Origin: JBJXFY01 sp046155815
Lineage (GTDB): Bacteria > Verrucomicrobiota > Verrucomicrobiia > Limisphaerales > CAIMTB01
Length of the DNA: 16,069 nucleotides
Reading direction: 5' to 3'
Assembly: GCA_046155815.1 (NCBI GenBank)
Contig: JBJXFY010000134.1
Location: 1 to 16,069 of the forward strand
Below are positions 6,869 to 14,562 of this stretch, in pieces. The notes under the pieces are model-generated. The model saw only the letters and a program-made list of their open reading frames with translations. It was not told the origin of the DNA and did no database searches. The position numbers and the translations under genes are program-made. Numbering within the stretch: position 1 is the stretch's first letter; each line of letters starts with the position of its first letter.

Positions 6869-7735
6869 ATGGCGCGCCCCGGCCCGCCCGTGCTGAAGCT
6901 CTCGGCCGGCCCCCGCGGCTACTGGGAGGTGGCCGTCCTCTTTGAGGACGAACACCTGCTCGCGCTGGACAAGCCCTCCCGGCTCCTCACCTCGCCGGAC
7001 CGCTACGATCCGGAGCGGCCGAACCTCATGCGGCTGCTGCACACCCATGTGGCGCGCGGCGCCCCGTGGGCCCGGGAGCGCGGGATCACCTACCTCGCCA
7101 ACGCCCACCGCCTCGATTTCGAAACCTCCGGGGTGATCCTGCTGGCCAAGCACAAGCCCGCCCTCGTCGCGCTGGCCAACGACTTCGGCGGCGAGAAGCC
7201 GGAGAAGCTCTACCTCGCGCTGGCCACCGGCGCGCCGGCAGAGGACGCGTTCGAGGTGGACGCCCCGCTGGGCCCGCACCCCGCCAAGCCCGGCGTGGTG
7301 CGCGTGGACTGGAAGCGGGGGAAGAAGTCACGCACCGGCTTCCGCGTGCTCGAGCGCTTCGCCGGCTGCACGTGGCTGGAGTGCCGGCCCTTCACCGGCC
7401 GCACGCACCAGGTCCGCGCGCACCTGGGGTGGCGCAAGCTGCCGCTTGTGGCCGATGAGGCATACGGCGGGACGCCGCTGCTCCTTTCCCGGCTCAAGCC
7501 CGGCTATCACCACAAGCGGGGCGAGGCGGAACGCCCGCTCATCGGCCGCTGCGCGCTGCACGCCTGGCGGCTCACCCTCCGGCATCCGATGACCGGCGCC
7601 CCGTTCACGGTTGAGGCCCCGCCGCCGGACGATCTGGCGGTGGCGCTGAAGTTTCTGCGCCGGCATGCGGCGGTTCCGCCACCAGCGCGGCCGGCGGCGG
7701 CGCCGTCCGCCGGTGGTGGCCCACCAGCCGTTTGA
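6869..7735 (+). CDS. RluA-family RNA pseudouridine synthase
   Basis: 288 residues. The catalytic motif HRLDFETSG (80-88) contains the essential Asp83, which attacks the uridine glycosidic bond. Other family blocks are present: LDKPSRLLTSP (33-43), EKLYLALATG, and ECRPFTGRTHQVRAHL...LVADEAYGG, the RNA-binding and active-site segments. It converts specific uridines in rRNA or tRNA to pseudouridine in the cytoplasm. No N-terminal S4 domain is seen, which argues against RluC or RluD and fits the shorter RluA/TruC-like forms; the exact target is unknown. ATG 6869 lies nine bases after the preceding stop. The last 44 codons overlap the end of the reverse-strand LysE gene. The final 25 residues are a low-complexity Ala/Pro/Gly tail, probably not part of the fold. 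Confidence 0.9.
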   Translation: MARPGPPVLKLSAGPRGYWEVAVLFEDEHLLALDKPSRLLTSPDRYDPERPNLMRLLHTHVARGAPWARERGITYLANAHRLDFETSGVILLAKHKPALVALANDFGGEKPEKLYLALATGAPAEDAFEVDAPLGPHPAKPGVVRVDWKRGKKSRTGFRVLERFAGCTWLECRPFTGRTHQVRAHLGWRKLPLVADEAYGGTPLLLSRLKPGYHHKRGEAERPLIGRCALHAWRLTLRHPMTGAPFTVEAPPPDDLAVALKFLRRHAAVPPPARPAAAPSAGGGPPAV

Positions 7736-8378
7736 CGAGCTGGTAGCCGATGACCATCGCCGCGACCAGCAGCAGCGCGCCGGAAAAGCGCGCCATCATG
7801 ACCAGCGTGCGGTTGGTAAACTTCCCGTGCCCGAGGGAGACCGCGTAGCCGAGCTTGGTGAACCACGCCAGCGCCCCCATGCCGATGCCCGCCACGCAGG
7901 CCAGCTTGCTCCGCCACGTGTCGTCCACCCACTCGTGCGAGACGAGCATGGCCGCCACGGCGATCCACCACAGCAACGTGGCGGGGTTGCCCAGCACGCG
8001 CACCAGGCCGGTCATGAACGCCGTGTGCGGCTGCAGCCGCTGCTCCACCATCTCGACCGCGTGGGGCACGTTCAACGGCGCCTGGGGAGCGAGCAGGTAC
8101 TTCAACCCCAGCCCCAGCATCACCACAAAGCTGGCCAGCTCCATGCTGGCGCGGATCCAGGGCGAGGTGAACAGCGGCGAGAAGCCGGCGAAGCTCAGCA
8201 GCGAGTAGATCACCTCCATCACCGCCGCCCCGAGGCCGATGAAGAAGGCGTACCGGAAGCCGCGCTGCGCGCCTTCGTTGATGATCGTGACATTCACCGG
8301 GCCGACCGGGATGCACGCGATGAAGCCGAAGCCGAAGCCGGCCAGCCACGCGCCCAGCATGGGAGGCAGGCCGGTCAT
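7605..8378 (-). CDS. LysE/RhtB-family amino-acid exporter
   Basis: 257 residues with about six hydrophobic segments and the LysE-superfamily signature near the N-terminus: FIACIPVGPVNVTIINEG, then GFRYAFFIGLGAAVMEVIYSLL. These inner-membrane proteins export amino acids or related small molecules by proton exchange; the substrate cannot be predicted here. Later helices include GLVRVLGNPATLLWWIAVAA and FSGALLLVAAMVIGYQLV. The last 35 or so residues are a Pro/Ala-rich cytoplasmic tail encoded opposite the pseudouridine synthase gene. ATG 8378 is preferred; TTG 8393 and ATG 8360 are alternatives in the same frame. It lies 175 bp downstream of pssA on the same strand and may be read through from it. 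Confidence 0.85.
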   Translation of the reverse strand: MTGLPPMLGAWLAGFGFGFIACIPVGPVNVTIINEGAQRGFRYAFFIGLGAAVMEVIYSLLSFAGFSPLFTSPWIRASMELASFVVMLGLGLKYLLAPQAPLNVPHAVEMVEQRLQPHTAFMTGLVRVLGNPATLLWWIAVAAMLVSHEWVDDTWRSKLACVAGIGMGALAWFTKLGYAVSLGHGKFTNRTLVMMARFSGALLLVAAMVIGYQLVKRLVGHHRRTAPPPAALVAEPPHAGAETSAPPPDRPAAGPQP

Positions 8379-8553
8379 GCCGCGCCAAAGCAAAGCCCAG
8401 GGCCCAAAGCCCGAAGCTCAAAAGGAAGCCCCCAGGTCCAAGCCCCCCCCAGGGCCGCTTCCCGTGCCTCCGCTGGAGGTTCAGACTTGGAATCTGGAGC
8501 CAGGCGCTCCGACCTCCCCCTGAACCTTGAGCCACTCCTGATGAGCTTGCTGG
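8379..8553 (-). other. Low-complexity spacer between pssA and the LysE gene
   Basis: The 175-bp spacer contains degenerate copies of an AAAGC(CC) unit at about 8387-8430 and a run of eight C (8443-8450). It also holds a small perfect hairpin CCTCC-GCT-GGAGG (8467-8479). It has less bias to GC than the coding sequence around it and no credible open frame. No T-run follows the hairpin, so it is not a standard terminator. Confidence 0.5.
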
Positions 8554-9387
8554 TCACTCTTCCTCCTCGTCCCGCTCGATCTCGCGCCGCATCCGCCGCG
8601 ACAGGTACGGGCGCACGAACCCGTACAGCAGGTAGGCCGTGAAGATGACCGGCAGCGCCACCGGCAGGATCTTCTGCCACAGGATCACGAACAGCCCGAT
8701 CACGAGGATGATCGCCACCATCTTCTGGAACGGCGGGCTGGTGCGCCAGTTGATGCTCTTGAACGTCGGATACCTCACCTCGCTCACCATCATCGCCGAG
8801 AGGAACACCAGGAGGACCGGCAGCAGGAAGCGCCACTTGCCCTGCGGGAAGTCCTTCGCCTCCAGCCACAGCAGGAACAGCGTGAGCGACGCCACCATCG
8901 CCGCCGCCGCGGGGATCGGGAAGCCGGTGAACTCCTTGCCGCCGCCCGTGCCCGACATCGTCGCCAGCACATTGAAGCGCGCGAGCCGGAACGCGCCGCA
9001 GATCAGGTACACCGAGGCGATGAACCACCCCACCTCCTGGTGGTTCACAAACACGTCCTTCAGCACGATGCGGTGGACGAGGAACGCCGGCGCCGCGCCG
9101 AAGCTCACCACGTCCGCCAGCGAGTCGAACTCGCGCCCGAACGGGCTCTCGTGCCCGCCCAGCCGGGCCACCCGGCCGTCCAGCAGGTCAAAGATGCACG
9201 CCAGCAGGATGAGGAACAGCGCGGCGCGGATCGCCGACTCCCAGCCCGGCGAGGTGAGGTCCGCCTCGACGATCTTGGTGAGCGCGAGGAAGCCGCAGAA
9301 GAGGTTTCCCGCCGTCATCAGGTTCGGCAGGAGATAGATCCTGAGCCGTTCCGGTTCGGCGGTGGGGTGGGGGGCGGGTTCGGCCAT
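8554..9387 (-). CDS. pssA: CDP-diacylglycerol--serine O-phosphatidyltransferase
   Basis: 277 residues with the full CDP-alcohol phosphatidyltransferase signature D-x2-DG-x2-AR-x8-G-x3-D-x3-D: Asp67, Asp70, Gly71, Ala74, Arg75, Gly84, Asp88 and Asp92. It lies in the membrane and transfers phosphatidyl from CDP-diacylglycerol to L-serine, giving phosphatidylserine, the precursor of phosphatidylethanolamine. PNLMTAGNLFCGFLAL at 21-36 and the number of helices fit the Bacillus/archaeal-type PssA rather than the phospholipase-D-type enzyme of E. coli. The C-terminus is charged (RRMRREIERDEEEE). ATG 9387 has no clear ribosome-binding site. The usual partner psd is not adjacent in this window. The gene is divergent from the lipoprotein gene, with 122 bp between. 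Confidence 0.9.
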   Translation of the reverse strand: MAEPAPHPTAEPERLRIYLLPNLMTAGNLFCGFLALTKIVEADLTSPGWESAIRAALFLILLACIFDLLDGRVARLGGHESPFGREFDSLADVVSFGAAPAFLVHRIVLKDVFVNHQEVGWFIASVYLICGAFRLARFNVLATMSGTGGGKEFTGFPIPAAAAMVASLTLFLLWLEAKDFPQGKWRFLLPVLLVFLSAMMVSEVRYPTFKSINWRTSPPFQKMVAIILVIGLFVILWQKILPVALPVIFTAYLLYGFVRPYLSRRMRREIERDEEEE

Positions 9388-9509
9388 CGTCGTCGCGGCT
9401 CGGTGGGCGGGAGGCTAACGGCCGCCGGAGTCGGAAGCCAGCAAGACGGAAGGGTGTGGGCCGGCGAACGGGCTTTCTCCCCCGGCCCCGCCCCGGTCAT
9501 GCTCCGTCC

Positions 9510-10877
9510 GTGACTGCGAGGATGCTGGTCCAAAGTGCCGGGGTGGCGGTTGCTGCGCTGGCGCTCTCGCTGCTGGGCGGCTGCACTGCGATCCAACTGC
9601 CAGGCCGGACTTCGCGTGCGGAGACTGCGCAGCAGAACCTCGCGGCCAAGCAGGGCGAACTGCAGCGCTTTGCCGACGAATTCATGACCCGCACCGCCGC
9701 CGCGCTGGACGAGTACGCCCGACGCATCGGCACCCCCGACGCACGGAGCCAGGCCCTCACCTGGAAGCTGCCCGTGGTGTCGGCCGCCGTGGGCATCGCC
9801 AGCGGTCCAAGTCCCAGCGCCAGCCTGCTCGACCTCATCACGCTGGGCGCGGTCACGCGCCTCGCCGTCGAGGACCTGCACGCCGCCGCGGCCGACCCGG
9901 CGCCGCTCGTGCCGTGGCTCGAGGTGAGCCGCTCGCTCGAGGCCGAGGCGTGGGAGCTGGCCGTCGGCGTCCTCGACGCCGGGCAGCGGGAAGAGCTGCG
10001 GGCCGCGATCCAGCGCTGGTGGTCGGCCGCGCCCGACGCCCGCAGCGCCTTCTTTGGCCGGCCGGCGGAACTCGGCAAGATCGTCCGCGAGGCGGCCCTC
10101 GGCACCGGCCGGGCCACCAGCGTCTTCGGCCTCGTAGGCCTGGACCCGACCGCCGGCCTCGACCCGGCCGTGCGCGAGGTGACACGGACTCGGCTCTTCG
10201 CCGAGCGGGCCCTCTTCACCTCGCAGCGGATGCCCTTCCTGCTTCGCTGGCAGGTCGAGCTGCTGGCCGACCGGACGCTCCGCCAGTCCGACGTCGCCCG
10301 GGCCGTGACCAACGTCGCCCAGCTCACGGAAAGCGCCGAACGCCTCAGCCGCGCCGCCGAGTCCGCGAGCCAGACCGCCGCGACTCTGCCCGACCGGGTG
10401 TCGGCCGAACGGGCCGCCATCCTCGCTGCCCTGGAGGAGCAGGAGGGCCGCCTGCGCGAACTCTCCGCGGAGGTCGGCCGCACGCTGGCGGCGGGCGAGA
10501 GGATGTCCGGCTCGTTCAACACCACGATCGGCACCTTCGATGCCCTCATGCGGCGCTTCGGCATCGGCGAGCCGGACCGGTCGGCCCCGGGGCAGGCCGC
10601 CGGCCCGCCCTTCAACATCCTCGACTACGCCCGCACGGCGGAGCAGCTCACGCTCATGGCGCAGGAGCTGAACACGCTCCTGCACTCGACGGAAGAGGGG
10701 CTGGATTCGCCCGCGCTGGACCGGCGGTTGAAGGAACTCGACGCCACGATGGCGCGCACGAAGGCCGACGCGAAGGCCGTGCTGAACCACGCTTTCCTGC
10801 TCGCGGCCGGCCTGGTGCTGCTCGCCTTCGCCTGTGCACTGGCTTATCGCCGGCTGGCGCCGCGCGCCGCAGGCTGA
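9510..10877 (+). CDS. Unrecognised lipoprotein with coiled coil and C-terminal membrane helix
   Basis: 455 residues of unknown family. From GTG 9510 the protein begins with MTAR, a hydrophobic core and the lipobox SLLGGC, making Cys25 the lipidated residue; ATG 9522 is an alternative start but leaves no positive charge before the core. The middle part is helical. Residues about 265-340 carry heptad-like Ala/Leu/Glu/Arg sequence (VTNVAQLTESAERLSRAAES and EEQEGRLRELSAEVGRTL), suggesting a coiled coil. A second helical stretch (ARTAEQLTLMAQELNTLLH) follows. Residues about 424-446 (FLLAAGLVLLAFACALAY) form a membrane helix followed by Arg-rich residues, so the C-terminus should be cytoplasmic. 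With both a lipid and a helix anchor, the body would loop through the periplasm. It is divergent from pssA and converges with phoU, with 13 bp between their stops. I assign no function. Confidence 0.78.
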   Translation: MTARMLVQSAGVAVAALALSLLGGCTAIQLPGRTSRAETAQQNLAAKQGELQRFADEFMTRTAAALDEYARRIGTPDARSQALTWKLPVVSAAVGIASGPSPSASLLDLITLGAVTRLAVEDLHAAAADPAPLVPWLEVSRSLEAEAWELAVGVLDAGQREELRAAIQRWWSAAPDARSAFFGRPAELGKIVREAALGTGRATSVFGLVGLDPTAGLDPAVREVTRTRLFAERALFTSQRMPFLLRWQVELLADRTLRQSDVARAVTNVAQLTESAERLSRAAESASQTAATLPDRVSAERAAILAALEEQEGRLRELSAEVGRTLAAGERMSGSFNTTIGTFDALMRRFGIGEPDRSAPGQAAGPPFNILDYARTAEQLTLMAQELNTLLHSTEEGLDSPALDRRLKELDATMARTKADAKAVLNHAFLLAAGLVLLAFACALAYRRLAPRAAG

Positions 10878-10890
10878 CCCGCCGGTGCGC

Positions 10891-11553
10891 TCAGACCGCG
10901 GATTTTGCGCCGGTGTGGCGGATGTCCTTGGCCTCGATGAGGTACACGACTTCCTCGGCGATGTTCGTGGCGTGGTCGCCGATGCGCTCGAGGCGCTTCG
11001 AAACCTGCATGAGGTTCAGGCAGCGGGTGATGTTGGAGGCATCCTCGGCGATGAAGCTGGTGAGCTCCCGGTGGATCTGCTTGTTGAGGAGGTCCACCTC
11101 CCGGTCGCGGCCGACCACGGTCCGGGCCTTCTCGCCGTCCATCGCGACAAACGAGCCGATGGCGTCGTCAATCATGTCGAGCACCATCTTGCTCATGCGC
11201 GGCACGTCGAGGTAGGGCTTGAGCTGCGGCTCCCGGTTCAGCTCGATCGCGCGGCGGGCGATGGCCGTGGCCTCGTCGCCAATGCGCTCGAGGTCGTTGC
11301 TGAGCTTGCTGGCGACGACGATGAAGCGGAGATCGCGGGCGAGCGGCGCGCGGGCGAGGAGCTGCAGGGAAGCCTCGTCCACCCCCTTCTCAAAGTCGTC
11401 GAGGATCGTGTCCTCGGCCTCGACCTGGCGGGCGAGGTCGTCGTCGCGCTCGATGACGGCCCGGACGGCGTTGCGGACGGCGGCGGTGGCGTAGCTGGCC
11501 ATCGCCAGCAGGCGCTGGCGCAGCTCGTTGAGGTCGGCTTCGAAATGCAGCAT
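10891..11553 (-). CDS. phoU: Phosphate signalling and transport regulator PhoU
   Basis: 220 residues, the normal length, with two PhoU three-helix repeats. Each has the metal-binding motif: NDLERIGDEATAIA (86-99) and KRLERIGDHATNIAE (186-200), with Glu89/Asp93 and Glu189/Asp193. PhoU is a cytoplasmic peripheral protein. It links the PstSCAB transporter to the PhoR kinase and lowers both phosphate uptake and Pho regulon activity when phosphate is plentiful. It is the last gene of the pst operon, 44 bases after pstB. The start ATG 11553 has GGGAGA four bases upstream, one of the better ribosome-binding sites in the window. No phoR or phoB is seen here, so the two-component pair must be elsewhere. 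Confidence 0.97.
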   Translation of the reverse strand: MLHFEADLNELRQRLLAMASYATAAVRNAVRAVIERDDDLARQVEAEDTILDDFEKGVDEASLQLLARAPLARDLRFIVVASKLSNDLERIGDEATAIARRAIELNREPQLKPYLDVPRMSKMVLDMIDDAIGSFVAMDGEKARTVVGRDREVDLLNKQIHRELTSFIAEDASNITRCLNLMQVSKRLERIGDHATNIAEEVVYLIEAKDIRHTGAKSAV

Positions 11554-11597
11554 GGCGTCTCCCGCGGGGGTTCAGTGTCGCACGGCGGCGGCGGCGT

Positions 11598-12377
11598 TCA
11601 ACCGAAACGGCCGGTCACGTAGTCCTCGGTCTGGCGCTGGCCGGGGCTGGTGAAGATCTTCCCGGTGGCGTCGTACTCGATCAGGGCGCCGAGGTAGAAG
11701 AACGCCGTGTAGTCCGAGATGCGCGTGGCCTGCTGCATGTTGTGGGTGACAATGACGATGGTGAATTCCTTCTTCAGGTCGAGGATGAGCTCCTCGATCT
11801 TGGTCGTGGCGATGGGGTCGAGGGCGCTGGCGGGCTCGTCCATGAGCAGGATCTCCGGGCGGATGGCGATGGCGCGGGCGATGCACAGGCGCTGCTGCTG
11901 GCCGCCGGAGAGGCCGAGGGCGCTGGCCTGGAGGCGGTCCTTGACCTCGTCCCAGAGCGCGGCGCCGCGCAGGGAGCGCTCGACGACCTCGTCCAGGGCC
12001 CGGCGGTCGCGCATCCCGTGCAGGCGGAGGCCGTAGGCCACGTTGTCGTAGATGGACTTGGGAAAGGGGTTCGAGCGCTGGAAGACCATGCCGACGCGCT
12101 TGCGCAGCTCGATGACGTCCACGCCGGGACCGTTGATCTCCTCGCCGCCGATGCGGCAGGCGCCGGTGATACGGACGCTGTCAATGAGGTCGTTCATCCG
12201 GTTGAAGCACCGGAGCAGGGTGGACTTGCCGCAGCCGGAGGGGCCGATGAAGGCGGTGACGACGCGCTCGCGGATGCCGAGAGAGACATGCTTCAGCGCC
12301 TGGGTGGGGCCGTAGAAGAGCGAGAGCTCCTCCACCTCGATCAGGGGCGGTGCGGCGGGCGGGGTCGGGTCGGCCAT
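11598..12377 (-). CDS. pstB: Phosphate ABC transporter ATP-binding protein PstB
   Basis: 259 residues, the typical size. Walker A is GPSGCGKST (45-53), the Q-loop is at Gln100, the ABC signature is LSGGQQQR (156-163), Walker B is ILLMDEPASALD (176-187) and the switch His is His212 in THNMQQA. PstB-specific blocks are also present: NRMNDLI (59-65), FQRSNPFPKSIYDNVAYGLR (99-118) and the end TEDYVTGRFG. It hydrolyses ATP to drive phosphate import through PstCA on the cytoplasmic face. ATG 12377 lies two bases after the pstA stop, so translation is probably coupled. The same frame stays open well upstream of this ATG, but that part lies over pstA and is not coding. Confidence 0.97.
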   Translation of the reverse strand: MADPTPPAAPPLIEVEELSLFYGPTQALKHVSLGIRERVVTAFIGPSGCGKSTLLRCFNRMNDLIDSVRITGACRIGGEEINGPGVDVIELRKRVGMVFQRSNPFPKSIYDNVAYGLRLHGMRDRRALDEVVERSLRGAALWDEVKDRLQASALGLSGGQQQRLCIARAIAIRPEILLMDEPASALDPIATTKIEELILDLKKEFTIVIVTHNMQQATRISDYTAFFYLGALIEYDATGKIFTSPGQRQTEDYVTGRFG

Positions 12378-12379
12378 GT

Positions 12380-13312
12380 TCAGTGGGCGGCGCGGAGCTG
12401 CCGGCGGATGCGGGCGCGGACAAGGATGGCCGCGAGGTTCAGGGTGCAGGTGAGGAGGAGGAGCACGACGACGGTGCCGAAGAGGATGGGGCGGGTGGCC
12501 TCGATGTTCGGCGACTGCGTGGAGAGGACGTAGATGTGGTAGCCGAGGTCCATGAACTTGTCCTGCAGCGAGCCCGGCAGGTCGCGCAGGAAATAGGCCG
12601 CGCCGGTGAAGAGGATCACGGCGACCTCGCCGGCGGCGCGGCCCACGGCAAGGATGGCGCCGGTGAGGATGCCGGGCAGGGCGTTGGGCAGGACGATCCT
12701 GACGATCGTCTCGAGCCTGGTGGCGCCCAGGGCGAGGCTGGCCTCGCGCAGGCCGGGGGCGATGGCGCGCAGCGCCTCCTCGGTGGCGACGATGACGACG
12801 GGCAGCGTCATGACCGCGAGGGTGAGCGAGGCCCAGAGCAGGGCGGGCTTGCCCCAGACCGGCTCCGCGCCGCCGATCAGCCGGTCCATCGAGCCGCCCA
12901 CGAAGCTGATGAAGAAGCCGACGCCGAACAGGCCGAAGACAATGCTGGGCACGCCGGCGAGGTTGTTGACCGCGCCGCGGATGACCCGCGTGAGCGAGGA
13001 GTCGGACCGGGCGTACTCGGTGAGGTACACGGCGGTGATGACGCCGACGGGAATCACGAAGACGGTCATCAGCGCGACCTTGGCGGCGGTGCCGACGATC
13101 ATCGGCAGGATGCCGGCCTTGTCCGGGTCGAACATGTCGCGGTCCGTGCCGCCGGTGATGAAGCGCCAGGAAAGCTGGCTGCCGCCCTGGATGAACAGGA
13201 AGCCGACCAGCACGCCCAGGATGAGCAGGATGAGCACCGTGCTGAAGCCCGTCAGGCCGGTGAAGAAAAGGCTGGCGTGGTCCAGCCGGGCGCGGCGGAA
13301 GCGGCCGTTCAT
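12380..13312 (-). CDS. pstA: Phosphate ABC transporter permease PstA
   Basis: 310 residues with about six membrane helices and the binding-protein-dependent permease (EAA) loop EEALRAIAPGLREASLALGA...VLPNALPGILTG (178-218), which docks on PstB. The N-terminal helix (about 20-41) is followed by a periplasmic stretch. EYARSDSSLTRVIRGAVNNLAGVPSIVFG (99-127) and FFISFVGGSMDRLIGG are typical PstA segments. It forms the phosphate channel with PstC in the inner membrane. ATG 13312 overlaps the pstC stop in an ATGA, giving strong translational coupling. GGAGGG stands seven bases upstream of the ATG, inside pstC. Confidence 0.96.
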   Translation of the reverse strand: MNGRFRRARLDHASLFFTGLTGFSTVLILLILGVLVGFLFIQGGSQLSWRFITGGTDRDMFDPDKAGILPMIVGTAAKVALMTVFVIPVGVITAVYLTEYARSDSSLTRVIRGAVNNLAGVPSIVFGLFGVGFFISFVGGSMDRLIGGAEPVWGKPALLWASLTLAVMTLPVVIVATEEALRAIAPGLREASLALGATRLETIVRIVLPNALPGILTGAILAVGRAAGEVAVILFTGAAYFLRDLPGSLQDKFMDLGYHIYVLSTQSPNIEATRPILFGTVVVLLLLTCTLNLAAILVRARIRRQLRAAH

Positions 13313-14538
13313 CGGGCGCCCTCCAGGCGGCGTTTGAGCCGGTGCATGACGAGGTCGCCGGCGAGGTTGCTGACAAAGGTGATCGCGAAGAGCAGCGTGC
13401 CGAGCACGAAGAGCATCCGGTAGTGGTGGCCGCCCACGACCGTCTCGCCCAGCTCCGCGGCGATGGTCGCGGTGACGGTGCGGGCGGGATCTACAAGGCT
13501 GGCGGACACGATGGCGGCGTTCCCGCTGGCGAGGAGCACGATCATCGTCTCGCCGAGGCAGCGCCCGAAGCCGAGCACGACGGCCGCAAACAGGCCCGGC
13601 AACGCCGCGGGCACGACGATCTGCCAGGTGGCCCGCCATTTCGACGCGCCGAGGGCCAGGGCGCCCTGGTAATAGGAACGCGGCACGCTGGTGATGGCGT
13701 CCTCGGCGATGGAGAAGACCACCGGGATGCTCGCCACGCCGAGCGCGAGGCCGGCCAACAGGGCGTTGAGCCGGTACTCGAGGCCGAACGCCTGCTGCAG
13801 CAGCGACGCCACCACGAGCAGCGCGAACGCGCCCAAGACGACCGTCGGCACGGCCGAGAGCATCTCGATCGCCGGCTTGAGCCACTCCTTGAGGCGCGGG
13901 TTGGCGAGCTGGGAGACGTAGATCGCCGCGGCCAGCGCGAGCGGCACGGCGAAGAGCAGCGCCACCAGCGTCGTCTTGAGGCTCCCGATGAAGAGGGGGA
14001 CGATGTTGTACTTGTGGATCGTGGAGACGGGCTGCCAGATGAACTCGGGCCGGTCGTAGTCGGACCACTGGTGCGGCAGCAGCAGGTGGCGCCAGGCGAC
14101 GGTGTTGATCCCGGCGTCCTTGTCCGCGTTGCGCGTCTCCTCGAGGTGTTTCTCGTGGCGGAAGAGGGCCAGCTCGCGGATCCATGCCGGCGGCATCCGC
14201 TGGAACTCCTCCGCGGTGAGATCGAGGTTGCGCCGCACCTCCTCCGGGCTGAGGCGGCCCAGCTCGTCCAGGCTCAGGGGCGCCTTGCGCTCGAGCACCG
14301 CGGCGCTGTTCACGCGGCCGAGGAAGATCGGGGCCGCCTCCCGCGCCACGAAGAGGAAGATCAGGAACACCATCGTGATCGCGGTGAGCGACACGAGGAA
14401 GATCAGCCGCTCAACCACCCATTCCAGCGGACGGGACCGCTGCCCGCGGCGGATGCCGCGCCAGGCGTCGGCGCGGTCGGGCGGGGGCGGCGGGGAAGGC
14501 ACTGCGGGAAGGTTGGCGGGGGCGGCGGGCCGGGCCAA
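13309..14538 (-). CDS. pstC: Phosphate ABC transporter permease PstC, with enlarged periplasmic loop
   Basis: 409 residues, about 100 longer than a usual PstC. The second half is a normal permease core with the EAA loop SVPRSYYQGALALGASKWRA...AALPGLF (284-317) and GFGRCLGETMIVLLASGN. The excess is in two parts. One is a Pro/Arg-rich cytoplasmic N-terminus (1-40). The other is a hydrophilic segment of about 105 residues (75-180) between helix 1 (44-66) and helix 2 (183-207), on the periplasmic side where PstS docks. It is charged and helix-like (LSLDELGRLSPEEVRRNL, WIRELALFRHEKHLEE). The start is uncertain: TTG 14538 is the only plausible codon before helix 1 and has no ribosome-binding site. 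The gap from the pstS stop is 24 bases. The stop overlaps the pstA start. Confidence 0.93.
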   Translation of the reverse strand: MARPAAPANLPAVPSPPPPPDRADAWRGIRRGQRSRPLEWVVERLIFLVSLTAITMVFLIFLFVAREAAPIFLGRVNSAAVLERKAPLSLDELGRLSPEEVRRNLDLTAEEFQRMPPAWIRELALFRHEKHLEETRNADKDAGINTVAWRHLLLPHQWSDYDRPEFIWQPVSTIHKYNIVPLFIGSLKTTLVALLFAVPLALAAAIYVSQLANPRLKEWLKPAIEMLSAVPTVVLGAFALLVVASLLQQAFGLEYRLNALLAGLALGVASIPVVFSIAEDAITSVPRSYYQGALALGASKWRATWQIVVPAALPGLFAAVVLGFGRCLGETMIVLLASGNAAIVSASLVDPARTVTATIAAELGETVVGGHHYRMLFVLGTLLFAITFVSNLAGDLVMHRLKRRLEGAR

Positions 14539-14562
14539 TGGACAATTGAGTGACGGGCGCGG

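Noticed and set aside
12378..13376. Upstream extension of the pstB frame
   Set aside because: PstB homology begins at ATG 12377. The extension lies over pstA in another frame and has no domain.
12350..13423. 357-codon forward open frame rich in Glu, Asp and Gly opposite pstA
   Set aside because: It is the reverse complement of membrane-protein codons, which yields false acidic proteins in GC-rich DNA. The same applies to the forward frame at 13342-14553 opposite pstC.
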